The position numbers were made by a program, and so were the translations under genes. DNA of 13,901 nucleotides from CAYJAZ01 sp964370095 (GTDB taxonomy: Bacteria > Desulfobacterota > Desulfovibrionia > Desulfovibrionales > Desulfovibrionaceae): contig CAYJHJ010000054.1 of assembly GCA_964370095.1 (NCBI GenBank), positions 1 to 13,901 on the forward strand, read 5' to 3'. Below, piece by piece: positions 1 through 5,879 of the stretch. The notes beneath the pieces were generated by a model. That model was not told the origin of the DNA. It worked only from the letters and a program-made list of their open reading frames with translations, and ran no database searches. The number at the start of each line of letters is the position of its first letter. The first letter of the stretch is position 1.

Positions 1-14
1 TAAAAGGAAAAATT

Positions 15-245
15 ATGGGTAAATTAGCATTATTTTTAGCAGGTTGCGTGGCAGGAGCTGTTTGAACTTTAGTCGTGAAAGACGTAAATAGCGATGACTC
101 AAAAATCAGAAAGATTCCACAAAAATGGGAAAAACTAAACACGGTTTTAGAAGATAAAAAGGAAGAAGTAAAAGCAGAAATGGTTGAAGAAGTTGATTAT
201 GATGATGAACTAAGCAATGGCGAAATAGTAGAAAAAAATAATTGA
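15..245 (+). pseudogene. Small membrane-anchor protein reading frame interrupted by an in-frame TGA
   Basis: A reading frame starts at an ATG at 15, 6 bases after an AAGGA ribosome-binding site. It encodes a short hydrophobic Gly/Ala-rich start (MGKLALFLAGCVAGAV), then meets TGA at 63-65. The same frame continues, with clearly protein-like composition, for another 59 codons to TGA at 243-245. The second part is charged and acidic (about LEDKKEEVKAEM, then VDYDDEL). Together they resemble the small YtxH-like plan of one N-terminal membrane segment followed by a charged, probably helical, cytoplasmic tail. The Gly/Ala helix is cut at about its end, so a single TGG to TGA change is the simplest cause. 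A GTG at 75 could restart a 56-residue product, but it has no Shine-Dalgarno. A strong terminator follows at once. Function is unknown. Recoding is possible but unlikely. Confidence 0.5.
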
Positions 246-249
246 TAAA

Positions 250-290
250 AAGCATAGCACTCAGGAGACCTGGGTGTTATGCTTCTATTT
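250..290 (+). terminator. Strong intrinsic terminator after the small membrane-anchor frame
   Basis: Bases 250-265 pair with 269-284 to form a 16-bp stem with two G-U pairs and a 3-base AGA loop. TCTATTTTT follows. It begins 5 bases after the stop codon of the preceding frame, so it most likely ends that transcript. Confidence 0.85.
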
Positions 291-321
291 TTGGCTCATA
301 ATTATAGTGGGTAAAAAATAG

Positions 322-414
322 AAGGTTGGAAAAAAGGTTGGAAAACTAACTTTCATTTTTTTTCATTCTTTTATTTCTAGTTTCACGCAAAAGGTTGGAA
401 ATAGGGTTGGAAAA
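322..414. repeat. Two tandem pairs of a 12-bp repeat (AAGGTTGGAAAA)
   Basis: AAGGTTGGAAAA occurs twice back to back at 322-333 and 334-345. Two close variants, AAGGTTGGAAAT and AGGGTTGGAAAA, lie back to back at 391-402 and 403-414. The pairs share orientation and are 69 bp apart. They lie in the non-coding gap between two converging terminators, about 60-150 bp from the 3' end of a tRNA-Arg gene. Paired short direct repeats at this distance from a tRNA are the arrangement expected of integrase arm-type binding sites. They could equally be a local duplication or sites for another protein. No integrase gene is present in the window. Confidence 0.75.
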
Positions 415-426
415 TAAACCAAGCAT

Positions 427-456
427 AAAAAAAGACTTACACTTTTTAGGTGTAAG
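427..456 (-). terminator. Intrinsic terminator of the tRNA-Arg unit
   Basis: On the minus strand CTTACAC (456-450) pairs with GTGTAAG (442-436) across a 7-base loop. The tract TCTTTTTTT follows at 435-427. It lies 15 bases past the tRNA CCA end, so it closes a single-gene tRNA transcript. Confidence 0.8.
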
Positions 457-470
457 CCCTTGATTTTATA

Positions 471-547
471 TGGCGCGCTCGAAGAGATTCGAACTCCTGA
501 CCTACAGGTTCGTAGCCTGTTGCTCTATCCAGCTGAGCCACGAGCGC
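471..547 (-). tRNA. tRNA-Arg, anticodon ACG
   Basis: The 77-nt minus-strand sequence folds as a full cloverleaf. The acceptor stem GCGCTCG pairs with CGAGCGC, followed by discriminator G and an encoded CCA. The D-arm contains AGCTGGATAGAGC. The anticodon stem ACAGG/CCTGT holds loop CTACGAA, giving anticodon ACG at positions 34-36. The T-loop TTCGAAT follows GGAG-type stem bases. ACG decodes CGU, and also CGC and CGA when A34 is edited to inosine by TadA. The gene has its own promoter and terminator. Intact tRNA 3' ends are common integration sites, which matters because of the repeat pairs just downstream. Confidence 0.97.
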
Positions 548-556
548 GTGAAGAAA

Positions 557-585
557 TTTATATGAGAAAGCGAAAAAATAGTCAA
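557..585 (-). promoter_or_regulatory. Sigma-70-type promoter of the tRNA-Arg gene
   Basis: On the minus strand a -35 box TTGACT (585-580) and a -10 box TATAAA (562-557) are separated by 17 bases. Upstream lies an A/T tract (586-606) that could act as an UP element. The predicted start, near 550, is only about 3 bases before the mature tRNA 5' end. Confidence 0.8.
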
Positions 586-630
586 GCTTTTTTTTTATAA
601 AAAAATATTTAAATAAATTCAAACTCTATA

Positions 631-667
631 TACTTGAAAATTTATACAATTTCTATTATTTCAAGTA
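631..667. repeat. Perfect 9-bp inverted repeat
   Basis: TACTTGAAA (631-639) and TTTCAAGTA (659-667) are exact inverted copies separated by 19 bases. No U-tract follows on either strand, so it does not look like a terminator. It sits between the divergent tRNA and dpaL promoters and could be an operator or a cruciform-forming site. Confidence 0.5.
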
Positions 668-783
668 TGGCAAATGAGTGAAGAATAAAGCACAATTTCT
701 ATGATAAAAAAGCCATATATTTTTTAAATATATTATATAATTTGAGCAATAAGGCAAAAAGGTAAAAGTGTTGATGAGTTAAA

Positions 784-811
784 TAGACAATTTTTATATA
801 TTGTATATAAT
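784..811 (+). promoter_or_regulatory. Candidate promoter of dpaL
   Basis: A -35-like TAGACA (784-789) precedes a perfect -10 TATAAT (806-811) by 16 bases. The transcript would start near 818 and leave a leader of about 70 bases before the ATG. The surroundings are so AT-rich that other -10-like hexamers exist, so this choice is tentative. Confidence 0.4.
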
Positions 812-888
812 ATCAAATGATTATAAAAAATTATCTACTTGCATAATTCTTAGTATTTATATTATATACTAATTATATTGAGGTAATA

Positions 889-2100
889 ATGTCAAAAGTA
901 AAAATACAATTTAATAAGAATATTAAAAATCCTACTGAAGGGGCTGATTATTCATTATGCAGCAAAGAATATGCTGAATCTGCCCGTAATTTTCATTTAA
1001 CTTTTAAAGAATATCAACCAACACCTTTAGTTTCTTTAGATAGCTTGGCAGAATATTTTGGGCTTGGCAAAATTTTTGTTAAGGATGAATCTTCAAGATT
1101 TGGTTTAAAGGCATTTAAAAGTCTAGGAGTGAGTTATGCAGTTGGTGGAATTTTAGCAGGAAAACTAGGAAAAAAGATTGATGAAGTTTCAGCACCTTTT
1201 CTTGCCTCAAAAGAAGCCAAAGAAAAAATAGGTGAAATTACTTTTGCATCAACAACAGACGGTAACCATGGCAGAGGTTTAGCATGGGCGGCAGAGCAAT
1301 TTAATCAAAAAGCAATAATTTATATGCCGAAAGGTTCAGATGTGATACGCCGTGATAATATACGAAAGCATGGAGCAGAGTGTGAAATATCAGATTTGAA
1401 TTATGATGATTGTGTGCGCATGGCTTGGCAAAAAGCACAAGAAAACGGCTGGATAACTGTGCAAGATACAGCATGGGATGGTTATACCGAAATTCCTACA
1501 TCAATTATGCGAGGCTATACCACACTATGCCTTGAAATCTTAGAGCAAATGATGGCACAAGGATTTGAAAAACCAACGCATATTTTCTTGCAAGCTGGTG
1601 TTGGCTGTTTTGCAGGTGCTGTGGTAAGCTTTTTTATGTCTGTTTTTGGAGCAGAATGTCCTTCTTTTATTATAGTTGAGCCAAATGCGGCGAATTGCTT
1701 TTATGTGTCTGCTTGCAAGGGTGATGGTAAAGCACACGCAGTTGGCGGAAGTTTAAGCACTTTAATGGCAGGCTTAGCATGCGGAGAGCCAAATCCTACC
1801 AGTTTTGAGATGCTTCGTGATTATCCTTTGGCTTATGCTTCTTGTGAGGATTCTATTGCCGCACAAGGCATGAGGATTTTAGCTAATCCATTACCTAATG
1901 ATACTGCTATTGTTTCAGGCGAGTCAGGTGCTGCAACAATGGGCTTTCTTTCATGGCTTATGCTTGATAATGAAGCAGATGGCATCAAAGAAAGATTGCA
2001 GATTACAAATAAATCTATTGTCTTGTGCATAAGCACTGAAGGTGATACATCAGAAAAAACCTATCGAGATATTGTTTGTTTTAATAAAGAAAGCTTATAA
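889..2100 (+). CDS. dpaL: Diaminopropionate ammonia-lyase (PLP-dependent)
   Basis: Encodes a 403-residue cytosolic enzyme that splits 2,3-diaminopropionate into pyruvate and two ammonia. It belongs to the fold-type II PLP family (tryptophan synthase beta / threonine deaminase group). The length matches the roughly 400-residue family. The motif RFGLKAFKSLG at 70-80 holds the PLP-binding lysine K77. D124 (in TDGNHGRG) and D193 (in VQDTAWDGYT) align with the two catalytic aspartates of the E. coli enzyme. The glycine loop AGVGC (236-240) would hold the cofactor phosphate. The ATG at 889 follows TTGAGGT at 878-884. The gene is monocistronic, with the tRNA unit diverging upstream and terminator-like hairpins downstream. 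No diaminopropionate transporter or regulator is adjacent, so the substrate source is unclear. No lesion is seen. Confidence 0.93.
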   Translation: MSKVKIQFNKNIKNPTEGADYSLCSKEYAESARNFHLTFKEYQPTPLVSLDSLAEYFGLGKIFVKDESSRFGLKAFKSLGVSYAVGGILAGKLGKKIDEVSAPFLASKEAKEKIGEITFASTTDGNHGRGLAWAAEQFNQKAIIYMPKGSDVIRRDNIRKHGAECEISDLNYDDCVRMAWQKAQENGWITVQDTAWDGYTEIPTSIMRGYTTLCLEILEQMMAQGFEKPTHIFLQAGVGCFAGAVVSFFMSVFGAECPSFIIVEPNAANCFYVSACKGDGKAHAVGGSLSTLMAGLACGEPNPTSFEMLRDYPLAYASCEDSIAAQGMRILANPLPNDTAIVSGESGAATMGFLSWLMLDNEADGIKERLQITNKSIVLCISTEGDTSEKTYRDIVCFNKESL

Positions 2101-2105
2101 TTAAT

Positions 2106-2175
2106 GTAGAAGCTTTTTTCTTTAGCTAAACCTCTACGTGTTTTTTTGAAAAAAGCAAATAAGAATGTGCTTTTT
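2106..2175 (+). terminator. Terminator-like hairpins after dpaL
   Basis: GTAGA (2106-2110) pairs with TCTAC (2133-2137), with inner AGC/GCT pairing, and is followed by GTG and seven T. A second, weaker AT-rich hairpin pairs AAAAAGCA (2150-2157) with TGCTTTTT (2168-2175). Either could end the dpaL transcript just before the next promoter. Confidence 0.45.
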
Positions 2176-2181
2176 GTCATA

Positions 2182-2209
2182 TTGACGCTTTTTAATCTTA
2201 AGGTATAAT
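2182..2209 (+). promoter_or_regulatory. Promoter of the four-gene exported-protein operon
   Basis: TTGACG (2182-2187) and a perfect TATAAT (2204-2209) are 16 bases apart. The predicted start near 2216 gives a leader of about 28 bases before the beta-helix gene. No further promoter of this quality is seen in the short gaps of the next three genes. Confidence 0.7.
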
Positions 2210-2243
2210 TATATTATTATACTTTTAACAAAAGGGTGAATTT

Positions 2244-3569
2244 ATGAAAAAGCTATTTAGTTTTCTTTTTCTTACAACAGTTATATTTAGTACAAATGCT
2301 TTTGCCAATACGGCTGTTAATCTTGAAAGTGAAACTGCTTCAAGGCAAACGGTTTATTATGTTTCGAGTGAGTTAGGCCAAAACAATAATGATGGTTTAT
2401 CACCGCTCACACCATTCAAGAATATACAAAAGGCTATTAATGTTGCAAAAGAAGGCAGTCTTATCAAAATAGCTCAAGGTAATTACTTTGGGCTTATGAA
2501 CGCCGGTAATATTATTATGAAAACATCTGTCAGTCTTGAAGGTGGTTATTCAAGTGATTTTGCTCAGCGTGATTTCTTGGCTTATCAAACAAAAATTCAA
2601 CCTGATAATAAATCAAACAAAAGTGGTGGCAACCATCCTCTTTTACGTATAGATGTAGCACAAGGCAATATAGTAATTGATGGTTTGCTTTTTGATAAAG
2701 GCGAATCAAATAACTATCATCTTAAAGATGGTTTAGTTGAAGGGCTAGGCGGATTGCTTTTACACCCACCTTCAAAAACAGCAAATTCAAGTATTCAAAA
2801 TGCAAAAATGCCACTTATTTCAGGACCAAGTGCAGGAAGTTATAAGGGCGATTTAACAATCAAAAACTGCCTTTTTCTCAATGGTAATAATATGGGCATT
2901 AACATTCAATCAGATGGTAAAACAAAGATTGAAAACTGCGTATTTGTAAATAATGCTTTATTTGCAATTGAAATGCGTGGCGGAAGCCCAACAAAACGTG
3001 GGCACTTAGAATTTGCTAATAATACAGTAATGTTTACTTGGCCAAGAACAAAAGAAATGTCTGACATGGGTTATGCTTTTAGGGCACGCTCATATATGGA
3101 TTATTCAATCCATAACAATCTTTTTGCCTTCAATTGGATAGGTGTTGACACAACACATGATGAAAAAGGACGTGAAATTTTATTAGATAACAATATGTTT
3201 TTATATAATAAAAAAGGCGATCTTCTTATGACTTATGAAGGTAACCTTTTTCCCGTGCCTGTGGAGAGCTTTGGCGATATAGAAATTACAAGTGCAAGCG
3301 GAAATATTAACCCTACAGATATAAATATTATCACAAATGTAGTTCACCATGATTATGCGGCAAACTTTCTTGCAGCTTCTTACAAAGAAGAAATTGAGCA
3401 TGATCCTAATTCACCGATTAATCAGTTAAGGCAAGCGTTAGGGGAGAATCAAGTAGGTATAATGTCAGCAGTTGCTACAATGTATGCGAATAAATATCCT
3501 TATAGCGATGCTCTTAAACTTTTTGGTGCAGTGCCTGATTTTGGTGCACAACTTTCATCACAAAAATAG
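2244..3569 (+). CDS. Secreted right-handed parallel beta-helix protein
   Basis: A 441-residue exported protein. Residues 1-21 are a Sec signal peptide ending NAFA. The mature start (37-80) has the well-known entry to a parallel beta-helix: YYVSS, then NNNDGLSPLTPFKNIQKA and GSLIKIAQGNY. Helix-type coils follow, with repeated short strand and Asn-turn units such as LTIKNCLFLN (204-213), KIENCVFVNN (228-237), LEFANNTV (255-262) and SIHNNLFAFN (288-297). This fold occurs in polysaccharide lyases, hydrolases and adhesins. No catalytic signature could be picked out, so enzyme or binder is undecided. The ATG at 2244 follows AAAGGGTGA. It is the first gene of an operon whose members are all exported, and the next gene begins 22 bases after its stop. 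Confidence 0.8.
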   Translation: MKKLFSFLFLTTVIFSTNAFANTAVNLESETASRQTVYYVSSELGQNNNDGLSPLTPFKNIQKAINVAKEGSLIKIAQGNYFGLMNAGNIIMKTSVSLEGGYSSDFAQRDFLAYQTKIQPDNKSNKSGGNHPLLRIDVAQGNIVIDGLLFDKGESNNYHLKDGLVEGLGGLLLHPPSKTANSSIQNAKMPLISGPSAGSYKGDLTIKNCLFLNGNNMGINIQSDGKTKIENCVFVNNALFAIEMRGGSPTKRGHLEFANNTVMFTWPRTKEMSDMGYAFRARSYMDYSIHNNLFAFNWIGVDTTHDEKGREILLDNNMFLYNKKGDLLMTYEGNLFPVPVESFGDIEITSASGNINPTDINIITNVVHHDYAANFLAASYKEEIEHDPNSPINQLRQALGENQVGIMSAVATMYANKYPYSDALKLFGAVPDFGAQLSSQK

Positions 3570-3591
3570 ATAATGTATAAAGGAGTTGTAT

Positions 3592-4653
3592 ATGAATAAA
3601 ATTATATTTTCTTTAATTTTATCAATGGTTTTTATGTTTCCAAATATTTCTTTTGCTGTAGACCCTTTTTTGCAAGCTATAATGGCGAATGAGTTTGATA
3701 CTGCTAAACTAGATAAACTTTTACAAGAAGGTGGAAAGGTTAACGCAAAAGAAGAAACAAATGGCTACACACCTCTTATTATAGCAGTTAATATACAAAA
3801 AATTGATTTGATAAAATTTTTATTGGAAAAAGGGGCAGATCCAAATATAGCTGACAATGCCGGCATAAGCCCTCTTATGTATGCCTCGTTGTATAAAAAT
3901 AAAGATATTTTAACAGCTTTGGTGCTGGCTAAAGCTGACATTAATGCCAAAAATAAAGAACAACGCACTGCTTTAATGCATGCTGTTGCTGTAAATGACT
4001 TAGATGCCGTAAAATATCTTCTTGAAAATGGGGCGGACATAAATGCACGTGAAGCTTATGGCGAAACTGCCCTCTATCAAGCAGTTGGCTTTGGCTATAG
4101 CTCACTTTGTTCAGAACTTATAAAACAAGGTGCTGACATTAATCTTGCTGCTACTAATGGTTTTACGCCTCTTATGCGTGCAGTTTATAATAAACCTGCA
4201 TCTTTGGTTAAATCCCTTATGGAAAATGGTATGAACAATAGCGATGTTTTACCGCCAAATACTACCATTGAACAAGTTGCTCAAAAAAATCCTGATAAAG
4301 TAAATGTTTTAGCACTCTTTGGTATTGTTGCTAAAGGTGAAATACCACAGCATTATGAACTTGACCCCGGGCTTGCATCAAATGCAAAAGCTGCTTTGCG
4401 TGAGTTTTATGGAGAAGATTTAGTTGATGTGCTCTTCCTTGAATCAAAACTAAGACCTTTTAAAAATTCAAAATATCCATACAATATAACTCATTATTCT
4501 ATGAAAGTGGGCATTATTCACAAAGCAAACGGAAAAACACTTATGAGCACGCAGGATATGCAAATATTTGGTGATGGATCACAAACAAAGCATTATCGTT
4601 TTCTTGTGCCTATGAGTGGTGGAAAGCCAAAGGTTGAAGTTGAATATCCTTAG
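3592..4653 (+). CDS. Exported ankyrin-repeat protein with an unrecognised C-terminal domain
   Basis: A 353-residue protein. The ATG at 3592 is chosen because AAAGGAG (3579-3585) lies 6 bases upstream; a TTG two codons earlier is too close to that site. Residues 1-22 are a signal peptide (ending ISFA). Five ankyrin repeats follow at about 57-86, 90-120, 124-153, 156-185 and 189-215, with typical cores such as GYTPLIIAV, LLEKGADPN, LLENGADIN and NGFTPLMRAV. A degenerate repeat may precede them (from about 28). Residues 216-353 form a separate domain, with helix KAALREFYGED and strand-rich HYSMKVGIIHKANGK, that I do not recognise. Ankyrin repeats mediate protein binding, here presumably in the periplasm or outside the cell. 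It is the second gene of the operon, 31 bases before the next. Confidence 0.85.
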   Translation: MNKIIFSLILSMVFMFPNISFAVDPFLQAIMANEFDTAKLDKLLQEGGKVNAKEETNGYTPLIIAVNIQKIDLIKFLLEKGADPNIADNAGISPLMYASLYKNKDILTALVLAKADINAKNKEQRTALMHAVAVNDLDAVKYLLENGADINAREAYGETALYQAVGFGYSSLCSELIKQGADINLAATNGFTPLMRAVYNKPASLVKSLMENGMNNSDVLPPNTTIEQVAQKNPDKVNVLALFGIVAKGEIPQHYELDPGLASNAKAALREFYGEDLVDVLFLESKLRPFKNSKYPYNITHYSMKVGIIHKANGKTLMSTQDMQIFGDGSQTKHYRFLVPMSGGKPKVEVEYP

Positions 4654-4684
4654 ATTAGTGTAAGAAAATTATTAGGAAGGTCAT

Positions 4685-5866
4685 ATGAATAATAAAAAAA
4701 TAATTTCAAGTATAGTTTTTCTGTTTTCTTTTATTTCATTGGTGCAAACTGCTTTTGCAGTTGAAAGGATTTATGGAAATAGTATAATAGAATATCTTGT
4801 TATTCCTGAAGATGTTGTTATTTATTACGACAAGTCAAAAAATTCTGAAATACTACCGAAAATACCGGAGTTTTGGGAAGATGTTGTTGGCTTTTCAGAA
4901 ATGGGAAAAGCCGGCTCAAGTTGGTTTAGGCTCTTTCTTGTTGATGGTGCCTATTTCGATAAATTCTATCTTCATTATGGCGGGCAAGCCTATATATCTG
5001 ATGAAAATGTAAAACGTACTTCTGATAAAGCTTTAAATGGTTTTTATGAAGGGGAATATTTAGCTGCTTATTACTTTGAAGGTAAAAACCGCATAGTTCT
5101 TTTTTCTGTTAGTGAAGAAGGTGAAGGCAAAACAATTAACGCTTATGGTTTTGATAATATAGATGGTATCGGAAGTTATGATGGGCTTGATACAAGTAAT
5201 ATTAAAGTAGCTTTTCATCAAGAAAATTACTTTGAACACTGCTCAAACCTTCTTGTTCGTGAATATCTTGATAAAACTTTTATGGCTGATTCAGATGGCA
5301 ATGGTGTTGATGAAATTTGGTACACTTTCCCAAGTTCATGCAACAACCCTTATGATAGGTTTGATGTTATTATGCAAGAAGATGAAAAGAATTTCCATGC
5401 AATAAAAACTCGATTAAGTGCAGGCCCGGCTTATGACAAAACTTTGTTCACACCAATAGAAAGCAATATGCAAAACGAAAGCTCAAACAAAATTGCAGAA
5501 TCTGTTCTTACATGGCTTGTAAGCGATGTTATGACCGATGAAATGTATGCTGCAAAAACAAAGATTGAACTTTTAGGGAAATGGATTATCAAATCACAAA
5601 TGATTGATGATGAATTCACCCTTCCTGAAAATGAGCAAATTCAACTTGAATTCTTAGCAAATGGCGCATTGCTTTACAACAATCCACAGAATAAAAACTT
5701 TCCTCAAGGTCAACATACTTATGAATGGTTTTTTTATGATGGTGAAGAAAGAGGGGTGCGTATAAAAATTGCTGATACTGAATATGATTTTACCTTTAGT
5801 GATATGAGCGGGAGTGTTTTTATTTCAGAACTTAGTTCATATTTTATGATGGATAAAATAAAATAA
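4685..5866 (+). CDS. Exported protein of unknown function, possible SH3-like and lipocalin-like ends
   Basis: A 393-residue protein starting at the ATG at 4685, 4 bases after AGGAAGG. Residues 1-25 form a signal peptide (ending TAFA). I do not recognise the whole protein. Residues about 35-110 (IPEDVVIYYDKSKNSEIL, later SSWFRLFLVDG and GGQAYISDENV) have the pattern of a bacterial SH3-like domain. Residues 202-210 (DSDGNGVDE) form an Asp-rich loop like those in EF-hand or FG-GAP/VCBS repeats and could bind calcium. Residues 296-390 begin LLGKW and contain IQLEFLANGALLYNN, resembling small lipocalin-like beta-barrels. These domain readings are pattern-based inference. It is the third gene of the operon and is followed after 13 bases by another exported protein, suggesting co-production. 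Confidence 0.75.
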   Translation: MNNKKIISSIVFLFSFISLVQTAFAVERIYGNSIIEYLVIPEDVVIYYDKSKNSEILPKIPEFWEDVVGFSEMGKAGSSWFRLFLVDGAYFDKFYLHYGGQAYISDENVKRTSDKALNGFYEGEYLAAYYFEGKNRIVLFSVSEEGEGKTINAYGFDNIDGIGSYDGLDTSNIKVAFHQENYFEHCSNLLVREYLDKTFMADSDGNGVDEIWYTFPSSCNNPYDRFDVIMQEDEKNFHAIKTRLSAGPAYDKTLFTPIESNMQNESSNKIAESVLTWLVSDVMTDEMYAAKTKIELLGKWIIKSQMIDDEFTLPENEQIQLEFLANGALLYNNPQNKNFPQGQHTYEWFFYDGEERGVRIKIADTEYDFTFSDMSGSVFISELSSYFMMDKIK

Positions 5867-5879
5867 AAAAGGATTTTCT

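Larger units (their letters stand above)
548..888. other. Non-coding AT-rich region between tRNA-Arg and dpaL
   Basis: Apart from the tRNA promoter, an inverted repeat (631-667) and a candidate dpaL promoter (784-811), no credible gene is seen here. All frames are short and lack ribosome-binding sites. The region is very rich in A and T, typical of an intergenic space between divergently transcribed units. A CAATTTCTAT motif appears twice (at about 646 and 691), which may be chance. Confidence 0.6.

Noticed and set aside
15..245. Alternative genetic code with TGA read as Trp or Gly
   Set aside because: About 3,500 codons of long genes contain no internal TGA and use TGG and GGN normally; TGA also ends the gene at 10174-10176.
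322..414. CRISPR-like array
   Set aside because: The repeats are only 12 bp, tandem pairs without regular spacers, and no cas genes are present.
322..417. Short peptide reading AAG GTT GGA repeats in one frame to TAA
   Set aside because: No start codon or ribosome-binding site precedes it and it is only about 31 codons; the shared frame follows from spacing that happens to be divisible by three.
3586..3591. TTG start two codons before the ankyrin gene ATG
   Set aside because: It directly abuts AAAGGAG, leaving no spacing; the ATG at 3592 has ideal spacing.
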